DNA of 64,000 bases, taken from contig NZ_SFCC01000003.1 in assembly GCF_004214935.1 (NCBI RefSeq), positions 124,001-188,000 of the forward strand, written 5' to 3'. Origin of the DNA: Amycolatopsis suaedae. Lineage in GTDB: Bacteria; Actinomycetota; Actinomycetes; Mycobacteriales; Pseudonocardiaceae. A program made the translations under genes and the position numbers. The notes beneath the pieces were generated by a model. The model ran no database searches and was not told the origin of the DNA. It was given only the letters and a program-made list of their open reading frames with translations. Positions 26,919-35,495 of the stretch are shown one piece after another (position 1 is the first letter of the stretch; the number at the start of each line of letters is the position of its first letter).

Positions 26919-27597
26919 ATGAAGGAAACCGTGCTGGTGACCGGAGCGACCGGGCGGCGGGGCGGCGCGGTCGCGTCGCGGCTGCTGGTCGGCGGCTGGG
27001 GTGTCCGTGCGCTGACCAGGGACCCGTCCGGCCCGAAGGCGTGGGCCCTCGCGGCGCGGGGAGCCGAGGTCGTCCAGGGCAGCCTCGCTGAGCCCGCCGA
27101 CGTCGAACGCGTGGTGAAGGGCGCCTACGGCGTGTTCAGTGTGCAGGCAGGTCCGGTCGAGCCCGAGCAGGACGAGGCCGCCCTGGGCAAGGAGCTGGCC
27201 GACGCCGCGCTGCGACACGGTGTGCGGCACCTGGTGTACAGCTCGACGCTGGGTGCCGACCGGTGGCAGCCTGCCAAGTGGGAGGTCGAGGAGCACATCC
27301 GCCGGATCGGGGTGTCCGCAGCTCAACCTCGCCGGTGACCTCGTCACCGCGCCCCGGGCAGCTGCCGCGATCAGCGCCGCGACCGGCCGGGAGGTGCCCT
27401 ACCGTCAACTTGACGCCGACGAGCTGCGGGCGATCCACCCCGCCCTGGTCGCCGCCGCGGAGATGTTCAACGCACCGGACTTCCGCTACCCCGAGATCGA
27501 CCTCGACGGGCTGCGGGCGCGCCACCCCGGTCTGCTGACGTTCCCGGCGTGGCTCGACCGGGGCGGCGCGGCCGCGATCGCCGGACTGCTCGGCTGA
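26919..27597 (+). pseudogene. NmrA-like NAD(P)-binding protein with internal deletion and frameshift
   Basis: The first frame (26919 to about 27320) is a normal NmrA start: VLVTGATGRRGGAVASRLL, then VYSSTLGADRWQPAKWEVEE. It loses the family pattern at GVSA and would stop at 27338. The family pattern resumes in another frame with LNLAGDLVTAPRAAAAISAA and continues to FPAWLDRGGAAAIAGLLG at 27597. Between these pieces the middle of the protein (normally around 60-80 residues, including the substrate region) is missing. ATG 26919 has GGAG upstream, so the front end is intact. One deletion near 27320 explains both the loss and the frame change. Confidence 0.8.
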
Positions 27598-27617
27598 CCG
27601 GGCGTCAGCGGCAAGCG

Positions 27618-28979
27618 TCAAGCACGCCCGTACAGCTGGTCAACCAGGGTGAACAGGTCGACCACGTTGCCCGCTTCGTCGACCACGTGCCGGCCGGGGC
27701 CGTTGAGGTAGGGCGTGTCCAGGCGTCCCCGTGAGTCCGCCGTCAACAGGCGTTCGGCCGAGTAGATTCCCAGCGCGGGCAGCGCGCCCTCGCTCAGCAC
27801 GTCCAGCACGCGCTGGGCGTGTTCCCGCCGCGGGAACTCCTCGTAGCTGTCGACCACAATGGACAGACCGCGCACCAGGTTGTCGCGGGCACGCGCGCCC
27901 CGCAGAACCTCCACGATGTAGCTCGCGTCGTTGAGCTGCGGGTAGGTGGCAGGCGGCTCCAGTCGCAGCAGCAGGTTCCAGGCAGGATCGCCGCTGCCGG
28001 CGAGCAGGTCGAGCAGGTTCTCGTGCCGCACGGGCGTGCCGCCGGCGACGGACCTCCGGATATGGTCCGCCAACAGGTCCAGCCCGGGTGACGGGCAGAA
28101 CACCCTGGCGCGATCCGCGCAGCCGACGGCGGCGAGCTCGGCCCACACGTTCCGTCGGAACAGCTGGGCGACCCGGTTGTGGCGGGCGTCGACGAGGTCG
28201 AACCAGTTCAGCGCCAGCTCCCTGTCGACGAGTCCGCGCTGGACGGCGTCGAGCAGGTAGCCGTAGTACTGCACACGCGGGACCTCGACCACGACGGTCA
28301 GCGGCAACGATGCCGGCAGGGTGGCCGCCACCTCGGCGATCGTGTGGGGCAGGTGGGCCGCGGTGAGATATTCGTAGAGCGAGAACTCGTCGTCCACGGT
28401 GATCCGGCTCAGGCGGACGGCTTCCGGCCACCGCGTCAGATGCCGCAGCAGGGGCGGGCTGCCGCCGTTCTCGTCCCAAAATCTCAACGTATTCTCGCTG
28501 AACAGGCAGATACCGGAGTGAATGGACACCGCGTTCACGCCCGCCAGTGACCGGGGCAGGTTCTTGGCACCGCGCAGGTGCACATGGTGGCGGCCGCGCG
28601 GGAACCGTGCCTCGACGAAGACGTCCTCGCTGCGGTGACCGGTCCGCACCGACAGGGCACGGTCGCCCTTGGCCAGCTGGTCCGTGCCGAAGAAGGTCGC
28701 AACGCCTTCCACGCGCCTGGCCGCACGGGACACCGGACGGCGGACCTGGCCGCCGCCCGGCGCGAGCGATACGCAACTCATGCCGCGCACTCCGCGGACA
28801 GGATGCTCCGCACCGTCGGCGAGGACGTGGGAACGCAGTACCGCGGGCGGGTTCGGCTCGCTTTCCTGGTGTACGACCAGGAGCGTGTCGCCACGCCGGC
28901 CGGGCTCCCGAACGGCCGTGCTCCCGGACACCCCGTACGACGTCACCGTTGCCTCCGGCCGGTCCCTCAGGCGTTCCAC
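27618..28979 (-). CDS. Unrecognised 453-residue protein, last gene of the lipid-type operon
   Basis: I do not recognise this protein. It has no signal peptide or membrane helix and looks like a globular cytoplasmic enzyme. Conserved-looking stretches are GVNAVSIHSGICLFSENTLR, ITVDDEFSLYEYLTAAHLP, VVVEVPRVQYYGYLLDAVQ and VDARHNRVAQLFRRNVWAEL. GTG 28979 overlaps the P450 stop by 13 bp and the first 66 codons keep GC-biased third positions, which supports the long form; ATG 28781 with GGAG 9 bases before it is the alternative. I considered a tRNA-dependent cyclodipeptide synthase (P450 and methyltransferase nearby) but its signature motifs are not clear. It may make or attach the variable part of the operon product. 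Confidence 0.75.
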   Translation of the reverse strand: MERLRDRPEATVTSYGVSGSTAVREPGRRGDTLLVVHQESEPNPPAVLRSHVLADGAEHPVRGVRGMSCVSLAPGGGQVRRPVSRAARRVEGVATFFGTDQLAKGDRALSVRTGHRSEDVFVEARFPRGRHHVHLRGAKNLPRSLAGVNAVSIHSGICLFSENTLRFWDENGGSPPLLRHLTRWPEAVRLSRITVDDEFSLYEYLTAAHLPHTIAEVAATLPASLPLTVVVEVPRVQYYGYLLDAVQRGLVDRELALNWFDLVDARHNRVAQLFRRNVWAELAAVGCADRARVFCPSPGLDLLADHIRRSVAGGTPVRHENLLDLLAGSGDPAWNLLLRLEPPATYPQLNDASYIVEVLRGARARDNLVRGLSIVVDSYEEFPRREHAQRVLDVLSEGALPALGIYSAERLLTADSRGRLDTPYLNGPGRHVVDEAGNVVDLFTLVDQLYGRA

Positions 28980-30199
28980 GAGACGGGAAGCGCGCTGGGG
29001 AGGATGAACATGGAGTCCGTGTCGAACGAGATCTCGTGCTCGGGCACGGCGAGTTCGAGGTCGGTGAACCGCACGAAAAGCGTCTTCAAGGCGATGGTGA
29101 CAACCATGCGTGCCTGATGGACACCGAGGCAGAAGTGTGGTCCGGCGCCGAAGGTCGGATCGGCGTTCTCCGTGCGATGGACGTCGAACCTGGCCGGATC
29201 ACGATAATGGGACGGGTCCCACGTCGCACCGAGCATGGTGGCGCAGACCGCGTCGCCGCGCCGGATGGTGACGCCGTGCATGTCGACGTCCTCGGTGGCG
29301 ATACGCGGCAGCCCGAGAACACCGTTGTGGTGGTACCGCAGGACCTCTTCCGCCGCGCGGGGCCAGAGGTCCGGATCGGCCCGGCATTCGCGGAGCTGGT
29401 CGCCGTGTAGCAGCAGCGTGAGCGGGCCGGTGGCCAGCGGGGACACGAGCGATCCCACGCCCACGACGATCAGATACGAGGCGGTGCCGTGGAGTTCGGC
29501 CTCGCTGAGGGTGCCGTTCTCGTGCGCGGTGAGCAGAGCCCCGATCGGGTCGTCCCGCTCGGCGGGATCGTCGTCCCGGCGGGATTCGACGATCCGGCGG
29601 CTGAACTCGGCGATGCTGGTGGACGCGGTGGCCAGCTCGGCAGGGGTGTTACGGAAGGCGGTCTGGACGGAGAAGCTGTCCACGAACGCGCCCACCATCT
29701 CCGGCGGGATCTTGAGCAGCGCGCAGGCGATGGCGGGCGGCAGCGGGGCGGCGAACGACTCGACGAGATCGGCCGTCCTGGTCGGCCCGTCGGCCAGGAC
29801 GTCCAGCGTCTCGTCGATCAGCCTGGTGACCTCCGCACGGTGCCGTTCGGTGGCCGCACGGGAGTAGTAGGGCGCGACGATGCGGCGGACCCGGGTGTGG
29901 TCGGGCGGGTCGAGGTTGAAGATCGAGCCCTGGACCGCGGTGGTGTCGTCACCGACGATGCGCGGCGCGTGGTGGAAGGCGAGGTTGCGGGAGAAGCGCC
30001 GGTCGGTGAAGACGGCGGCGATGTCGTCCTTGTTGGTGATCATCCACGCCTGGGCACCGGACGGCAGCCGCACCGGGCAGACGGGTCGATGCTCACGAGC
30101 CCAGTGCACCAGCGGTGGCGGGGTACCCATTCGACCGGGCGGAAACGGGTAGCGCAGGGGCAGCTCGGGAGAGGTTTCCGGCATCGGCACAGCACTCAC
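28967..30199 (-). CDS. Cytochrome P450 lacking the I-helix acid/alcohol pair
   Basis: A 410-residue P450. The haem loop FGAGPHFCLGVHQAR and ExxR (EEVLRYHHN) are intact. The I-helix reads LIVVGVGSLVSPLA where family members have AGxD/ETT, so the proton-relay Asp/Glu and Thr are replaced by Gly and Ser. Such enzymes often do atypical chemistry or use substrate-assisted oxygen activation. GTG 30199 is chosen because AAAGG lies 9 bases upstream (giving VSAVPMPETSPEL); ATG 30184 is possible. It lies 34 bp behind the MFS-methyltransferase gene and overlaps the unrecognised gene. It has no adjacent ferredoxin. Confidence 0.92.
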   Translation of the reverse strand: MSAVPMPETSPELPLRYPFPPGRMGTPPPLVHWAREHRPVCPVRLPSGAQAWMITNKDDIAAVFTDRRFSRNLAFHHAPRIVGDDTTAVQGSIFNLDPPDHTRVRRIVAPYYSRAATERHRAEVTRLIDETLDVLADGPTRTADLVESFAAPLPPAIACALLKIPPEMVGAFVDSFSVQTAFRNTPAELATASTSIAEFSRRIVESRRDDDPAERDDPIGALLTAHENGTLSEAELHGTASYLIVVGVGSLVSPLATGPLTLLLHGDQLRECRADPDLWPRAAEEVLRYHHNGVLGLPRIATEDVDMHGVTIRRGDAVCATMLGATWDPSHYRDPARFDVHRTENADPTFGAGPHFCLGVHQARMVVTIALKTLFVRFTDLELAVPEHEISFDTDSMFILPSALPVSWNA

Positions 30200-30233
30200 G
30201 ACGTAACACCTTTCCCAGTACACGAACAGGTCG

Positions 30234-32372
30234 TCACACGGTGGCCCGCAGCAGCACGGCCTGCGGTGCCGCCAGATAGTTCGTCCAATACTCCTTGCCG
30301 TAGTGGGCGACGCCCTCGTCGGAAACTTCGAGCGCTGACCAGGAGACGTCGGTGAACCCGGCCGACTTGGCGGCATGCTCGTACGCGTCGCGTGACCACC
30401 AGTGGGCGGTGACACTGAACTTCCGCCCCAACTGTTCCGAGTGGAGCGTGACCGGTGCCCCTTCCCCCTCACCGTCCTGGGTCAGGGTGAACCCGTAGCC
30501 GGCGTAGTAGTCGCGATCACGCCGGTAGCCGGGGTTGAGGGTGATCGCGACCAGCCGGCCGGTTTCGGGGGTCAGCGCGCGCCGGGCGGTGACGAAGAAC
30601 CCGGCCAGCTCTTCGGTGGTAGCCGCGTAGCAGAACACGTAGACCGAGGAGACGAGGTCGAACCGGCCGTCGGTACCGGGGTCGCCGCCGGGAGCCGGCC
30701 GCATGGCATCACGGTGCAGGTACCTCGCGTTCTCCGGAGTTCCAGGGCGGTCCCTGGCTGTGGCGAGCATGCCTTCGGACGTGTCCATGCCGACCACCTC
30801 GGCTGCGCCCCATTTGGCGAAGCGACGGGTGTACAGCCCCGTGCCGCAACCCAGGTCGAGCACGCGAAGCCCGGTCACGTCCCCGGCGGCACGGCGCAGC
30901 GAGTAGTGCTCGAGATGCTCCCGGAACGGCAGGTCGACGGCAGAACGCTCGTATACCTGCCCCAGGTCGTCGAACTGTGCCACGGTTCCTCGCTCCCTTT
31001 CCATGTCCGTGCGTGGCCGGCCGGAGTGGGCGAACCAGAACAACCCGGCGCTGACCACGGCTATCGAGGCCAGCACCAGCCACACCCGGTGATACGCGGC
31101 CACCATTCCGGCCGCGTCCGGAGTGCCCAGCACCGCGACGAAAAGGCTCACCCCCGCCAGCGCACCCAGCTGCCGGAAACAGTTGTTGACGGCCACCCCC
31201 ACACCGAACCGTTCGGCGGGAAGCGCTTCCGCGGCGGCGCTGTTCAGCGCCGAGAGGGCCAGACCGATGCCGACGCCGTTGATCACGAGCGAGGGAAGCC
31301 AGTGCGCGACCCAGTCCGGCGTGGCGTCCGTGCGCACCGCCAGCAACAGCACGCCGAGTGCGTAGCAGAGCGCACCCGCGGTGAACACCGCCCGGGGCCC
31401 GTACCGGTCGGTCAGCCGGCCGGCCAGCGGTGCGACGACGGCCGTCACCAGGGCGGCCGGGCTCACGGCCAGCGCCGAGCGCAGGACCGAGTACTGCCAT
31501 ACGCCCTGCAGGTACAGCAGGCTGGACAGCAGCACCGCGAAGAACGACACCGAGAACACCAGCGTGACCACATTGGACGCCTGGAAGTTCCGCACCCGGA
31601 ACAACGTGAGGTCGACGGCCGGGTGCGCCGCGCGGCGGGCACGCCAGACGAACAGCGGCACCAGTGCCGCACCGGCGCCGAGCGTGGCCAGCACGAGCGG
31701 GTCGAGCCAGCCCAGCCGCGGCCCGTGGATCACGCCGAAGCTCAGCAAGGCGGGCGCGGCCGCGCTGAGCGCGACCCCGGCGGGGTCGGGCAGCCCGCCG
31801 GTACGGTGCCTCGGCGGCCCGGCAGGCAGCCGCGTGGTCCACCAGGCCGCCGCCAGGCACACCGGCACGTTCACCAGGAAGACCCACCGCCACGTGCTGT
31901 ACTCGATGAGCAACGCGCCGGCCGTCGGACCGATGGCGGTGGCGACCGCGCCCATCCCGCCCCAGATGCTGATCGCCCGGGTCCGCCTGTTCGGCGGGGT
32001 CGACCGCAGCAGCAGTGCCAGCGACGACGGCACGATGACCGCGCCGAAGACAGCTTGCGCGGCGCGAGCCGCGATCAGCACGGCAAGGTTCGGCGCCAGC
32101 CCGCACAACGCGCTGGACACCGCGAAGCCGGCAAGCCCGACCCGGAACAGGCGGGTGCCGTCGAAGACGTCCGCGAGCCGCCCGGCGGGGAGCAGCACCG
32201 CGGCGAACACCAGGCTGTAGGCGGTGAGTACCCAGACCAGGGCGGTGATCCCGGCATCGAGGTCGCGGCCGATGGTGTCGAACGCGACGTTGACGATGGT
32301 GGTATCGAGGAACACCACGAACACCCCGAGGCTGGTGAGCGCCAGCGCCCGGAGCGCGAACGGTCCGGTCAT
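30234..32372 (-). CDS. MFS transporter fused to a SAM methyltransferase
   Basis: A single open frame of 712 residues. Residues about 1-460 are a DHA2-type MFS exporter with about 14 helices (FVVFLDTTIVNVAFDTIG at helix 1, LPAGRLADVFDGTRLF in the first loop). Residues about 470-712 are a class I methyltransferase with motif I VLDLGCGTGLYTRRF and acidic motif VVGMDTSEGML. The join reads FWFAHSGRPRTDMERERGTV. No stop or second ribosome site separates the parts, though an internal ATG exists at the join. It starts 1 bp after the stop of the acyltransferase gene. The fusion suggests that methylation is coupled to export of the operon product. Confidence 0.88.
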   Translation of the reverse strand: MTGPFALRALALTSLGVFVVFLDTTIVNVAFDTIGRDLDAGITALVWVLTAYSLVFAAVLLPAGRLADVFDGTRLFRVGLAGFAVSSALCGLAPNLAVLIAARAAQAVFGAVIVPSSLALLLRSTPPNRRTRAISIWGGMGAVATAIGPTAGALLIEYSTWRWVFLVNVPVCLAAAWWTTRLPAGPPRHRTGGLPDPAGVALSAAAPALLSFGVIHGPRLGWLDPLVLATLGAGAALVPLFVWRARRAAHPAVDLTLFRVRNFQASNVVTLVFSVSFFAVLLSSLLYLQGVWQYSVLRSALAVSPAALVTAVVAPLAGRLTDRYGPRAVFTAGALCYALGVLLLAVRTDATPDWVAHWLPSLVINGVGIGLALSALNSAAAEALPAERFGVGVAVNNCFRQLGALAGVSLFVAVLGTPDAAGMVAAYHRVWLVLASIAVVSAGLFWFAHSGRPRTDMERERGTVAQFDDLGQVYERSAVDLPFREHLEHYSLRRAAGDVTGLRVLDLGCGTGLYTRRFAKWGAAEVVGMDTSEGMLATARDRPGTPENARYLHRDAMRPAPGGDPGTDGRFDLVSSVYVFCYAATTEELAGFFVTARRALTPETGRLVAITLNPGYRRDRDYYAGYGFTLTQDGEGEGAPVTLHSEQLGRKFSVTAHWWSRDAYEHAAKSAGFTDVSWSALEVSDEGVAHYGKEYWTNYLAAPQAVLLRATV

Positions 32373-32373
32373 G

Positions 32374-33579
32374 TCAGCTCCACATCCCGACGAGGACGTA
32401 CAGGGCCGCCGCGACCGCGGCGCACAGCACGAGCACGTAGGGCACGAAGAACCGCCGCAGCCGCTGGGCCACCAGGCCGATCAGCGCCAGCACCGCGCCG
32501 ACGACACACACCACCCGCAAGCCGCGGGCCTGTAGTGAGTTCCACGCCCACTCCGCCGCCGGTACCCCGGCCTTCCCCGCCTCGGCCGAGTAGACCTTGT
32601 AGGGAATGCCGCTCGGTGGCTGGTTCCACACCGCGTCCGCGCCTTCCCGGGAAATCTGCTCGGCCGCGGTCGCGTGCATCCTGGCCGTGGTCAGTGGCTG
32701 GGGGACCGCGGCTCCCGGTGAGGTGTAGAGCAGCAGCATCAGCACTCCGCCTGCCACACCGGCCAGTACGGTCGTCGCGATGAGCCTGGGTGCCACCCGC
32801 GGCGCGGCCGCGCACAGCACGCCCAGCAGCAGTTCGGACAGCAGTGGCCAGCTGACCGCCTCGGCCGCCGCCCACAGCGCCACGAACAGCAGGCCCCAGC
32901 GGGAAGCGGCGAACCGGGCAACGCGGCGCCGGGTGCGGCTGTCTCGCCACTCGTACCCCTCGGCCAGCTCGGCCACGGCGGCGCGGGCCCGTTCGGCGCT
33001 GGGGTTCTCCAGCGGTGCGCCGATCCGGACGCCGACCGGGCGCGGCCGCAACCATCCGCCCTTGGGCAGGAGCTCGTCGGTGCCGCACACCGCCACCGGC
33101 ACGACCGGTGTCCCCGCGGCCTCGGCGAGGGCGAACGCGCCACGGCGGAACCGCGTCGCGTCCTGGTTCCGGCTGCCCTCGGGGAACACGACGACCGCGT
33201 GCCCCTTCCTGAGCAGCTCCACGCCGACCCCGTCCAGTTCGCCGTAGCCCTTGTGGCTGCGGTGGACGGGAAAGGTCGAGACGAGCACCGAGCACGCGAA
33301 CCTGCGCAACCGGCTGTGGAACCAGTAGTCCCGGGCGGCCGCGAAGCGGGGTGCGTGGTGGGCGCGTATCGCGGTGATCAACGCCACCGAGTCCGCGTGG
33401 GAAACGTGGTTCGCGACCACCACGCACCCGCCCGTGGGCAGCTTGCCGGACACCGAGACCCCACCGAGAAGGAAGAAGACGACCCGCCAGAGCCATCTAC
33501 GCAGCCATGCCGCCGCGATCGCGCCCGTCGCGGGCCTGCCCGTCAGCACGACGGGCTCGACCATCGCCCTGCTGTTCAT
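32374..33579 (-). CDS. 1-acylglycerol-3-phosphate acyltransferase with extra C-terminal membrane domain
   Basis: A 401-residue protein. Residues about 40-230 are a PlsC-type acyltransferase with the HX4D motif in NHVSHADSVA and the second motif VVFPEGSRNQD. Residues about 240-401 are a hydrophobic domain with four or five helices (LLFVALWAAAEAVSWPLLSE, then LIATTVLAGVAGGVLMLLLY) and a loop with PPSGIPYKVYSAEAGKAG; this resembles YqaA/DedA-like membrane proteins, though I am less sure of that. ATG 33579 overlaps the CdsA stop (ATGA), which decides the start. It should add an acyl chain to a lysophosphatidate-like acceptor. Confidence 0.85.
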   Translation of the reverse strand: MNSRAMVEPVVLTGRPATGAIAAAWLRRWLWRVVFFLLGGVSVSGKLPTGGCVVVANHVSHADSVALITAIRAHHAPRFAAARDYWFHSRLRRFACSVLVSTFPVHRSHKGYGELDGVGVELLRKGHAVVVFPEGSRNQDATRFRRGAFALAEAAGTPVVPVAVCGTDELLPKGGWLRPRPVGVRIGAPLENPSAERARAAVAELAEGYEWRDSRTRRRVARFAASRWGLLFVALWAAAEAVSWPLLSELLLGVLCAAAPRVAPRLIATTVLAGVAGGVLMLLLYTSPGAAVPQPLTTARMHATAAEQISREGADAVWNQPPSGIPYKVYSAEAGKAGVPAAEWAWNSLQARGLRVVCVVGAVLALIGLVAQRLRRFFVPYVLVLCAAVAAALYVLVGMWS

Positions 33580-34415
33580 CCCCTCACCCCAACCAGAATC
33601 AGTGTGAAAAGCAGAGAATCGATGCGGTCGAGCAGACCGCCGAAACCGGGCACCCAGCGGCCGGTGTCCTTGACCCCGGCGCCGCGTTTGACCATGGACT
33701 CCAGCAGGTCGCCGACCACGCACCCGCTGACCACGGCGAGCCAGAGCAGCACCGTGAACCCGCCCGTCGCCACGAGTGCGACGGCAGCGAAAACGGCCGA
33801 GCCGAGCACGCCCGCCCAGGTCTTCGCCGGGGACAGCGGGGACAGCGGACGGGCGAGCAATCCCTTGCGGCCCAGCGCTTTGCCTCCGCACCAGCCGCCG
33901 ATGTCGGCGAACGCGACGGCCACGCAGATCGTGATCACGGTGGTTCCGAGCAGGACGAAGCCGGTTAGGGCGACGGGTAGCCACAGCAGGCCGAACGCGG
34001 TCCGGGCCGCCCGTGCGGCCCCGTCTTTGCCGTCCTGCGAGAACAACGGCGGCAGTACGGCAAGCACAAGCAGCAGCGCGGCAGCGGAAAGGGTGAGCCC
34101 TTCCGGGCGCAGCCAGGCGAACAATGGCAGGGTGACGCTGGCCAGCACCAGCGCCGCGCAGTCGATCGGACGCAGCCCGACGAGCCGCGCGTATTCGACC
34201 GAGCCGGCAATCCCCAGGCCGACGGCCAGCACGGCGGAACCAGGCGTGCCGAACGACACGGCGACGCAGACGAGGATCGCGGCGATCAGCCAGGTGCGCC
34301 AGCGCCGGCGAAGTTCCGGGCCGCCGAAGGCGAGCACCAGGGCACCGCCTACCACGAGCATCACGATCATGACGAGCCCGGCACGCATGATGACGGGGTC
34401 GCGCCAGGGCGTCAC
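33576..34415 (-). CDS. cdsA: Phosphatidate cytidylyltransferase (CdsA-like)
   Basis: A 279-residue membrane protein with about eight helices. The C-terminal CDP-diglyceride synthase signature is present in pieces: LSPAKTWAGVLGS, then GDLLESMVKRGAGVKDTGR, then VPGFGGLLDRIDSLLF. It converts phosphatidate and CTP to CDP-diacylglycerol. GTG 34415 overlaps the upstream stop (GTGA), fixing the start. As part of an accessory operon with an acyltransferase and a CDP-alcohol phosphotransferase it is probably a second, pathway-specific cdsA rather than the housekeeping copy. Confidence 0.9.
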   Translation of the reverse strand: MTPWRDPVIMRAGLVMIVMLVVGGALVLAFGGPELRRRWRTWLIAAILVCVAVSFGTPGSAVLAVGLGIAGSVEYARLVGLRPIDCAALVLASVTLPLFAWLRPEGLTLSAAALLLVLAVLPPLFSQDGKDGAARAARTAFGLLWLPVALTGFVLLGTTVITICVAVAFADIGGWCGGKALGRKGLLARPLSPLSPAKTWAGVLGSAVFAAVALVATGGFTVLLWLAVVSGCVVGDLLESMVKRGAGVKDTGRWVPGFGGLLDRIDSLLFTLILVGVRG

Positions 34416-35008
34416 GGCTGGTCCACCGAAGGCTCCCGGCCGCAGTGCACGGCGATCCGGCTCAGGCGCAACGCACCCGTGAGCAACGAACCGGCCAGCA
34501 CGACGACCGCCGCGGTGCTGTACCACCCGGTCGCCGCGGCGAGCACCGCCACGAGACACCGTTCGGTCTTGCCCATCGGCCCGCCGTTGATCCGGGGTGC
34601 CCCGGCGGCGGCGCCGGACAGCGCGATCCAGGACGGCACGGAACTGGCCAACGCGGCCCCGGCGACGAGGGGCAACGGGACGTGCGGCAACAGGCCGGCG
34701 AGCACGAGGAGGTCCGCGGCACGATCGCCGGCTTCGTTGAGCACGGCCCCGAACCGGGTGCTCCGCTGAGTCTCCCGTGCCACCGTGCCGTCGAGATTGG
34801 CACACGCGAGGCGGGCGATCAGCAAGAGTGTCACGGGAATCGCGGCTACCGGTGCCGGGGTGAAGGCGAGCGCGAGCCCGGCACCGCCGGCGCAGACCAC
34901 CCCCACCACGCTGATCAGGTTCGGCGAGACAGCGCGACGAACCAGCACGCGTTCCACCGCGGTCAACCGTGCGGCAAACCAGGGTTTCAGCGCGTACAGA
35001 CCCTCCAT
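34412..35008 (-). CDS. CDP-alcohol phosphatidyltransferase-family protein, variant motif
   Basis: A 198-residue membrane protein, first gene of the six-gene operon. The family motif is D-x2-DG-x2-AR-x8-G-x3-D-x3-D. Here DGTVAR, the spaced Gly and the final Asp are present, but the first Asp is Ala (in LACANLDG) and the third metal-binding Asp is Asn (GAVL-N-EAG-D). Several other helices follow. It would transfer a phosphatidyl group to an alcohol if active; the altered metal ligands may change substrate or activity. ATG 35008 is preferred over TTG 35017. Confidence 0.78.
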   Translation of the reverse strand: MEGLYALKPWFAARLTAVERVLVRRAVSPNLISVVGVVCAGGAGLALAFTPAPVAAIPVTLLLIARLACANLDGTVARETQRSTRFGAVLNEAGDRAADLLVLAGLLPHVPLPLVAGAALASSVPSWIALSGAAAGAPRINGGPMGKTERCLVAVLAAATGWYSTAAVVVLAGSLLTGALRLSRIAVHCGREPSVDQP

Positions 35009-35092
35009 GCCAAGCAATGGTCCGGGTAACGCACTAAGGGGATGACTAGAACTTCCTGGCGGGCGCTGAGTGTGCTGGTTACCCGCGGGTTG

Positions 35093-35452
35093 TCAGTCCA
35101 CAGTAGACGGTCCATTGCGGAGACCGGGGGAGGACAGGTGGAGCACTTCGTAGTGCTCGGTCGCGTACTCGTCCCCGGCGGGCGAATCTGCCCACAGGAC
35201 GAACCGCAGCAGGTGCCAGTGGTGCGGGTCGACGGCCAGGGCGGCGGTGTGCACGCCGTCCTGGGTGGCCAGCCGGCGTAGTTGCTGGGCTTCCCGCTCG
35301 ATCAGCGTTGTCAGGCCGCCGTGGGCGTTGTGCCGCGGGCGGGCCCGGCGTGGCAGGCGACACCCGTCCAGTGCCGCACGAGCCACCCGCTCGCGGATTA
35401 TCGCCATGTCGTAGTCGGCCGGCAGGGTGATCTCGTACTGCTTGGCGTACAC
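35093..35452 (-). pseudogene. DUF4865-like gene with the middle deleted
   Basis: The 119-residue frame begins with the DUF4865 start YAKQYEITLPADYDMAIIRE and ends with a region resembling the family C-terminus (HHWHLLRFVLWADS, EHYEVLHLSSP). In between, the normal central 60-70 residues are absent and residues about 25-45 (ALDGCRLPRRARPRHN) look like out-of-frame sequence. It is most likely an internal deletion. It lies beside a TetR remnant, a pairing often seen with DUF4865 genes. Confidence 0.6.
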
Positions 35453-35495
35453 GGGAATGCCGTCCTTGGTCGGGGTGTGGCTCGGGTGTCGCCCG

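Noticed and set aside
27618..28979. Cyclodipeptide synthase assignment for the unknown protein
   Set aside because: A P450 and methyltransferase nearby suggested it, but the catalytic Ser/Tyr motifs and the family size of about 240 residues do not fit. Left as unknown.
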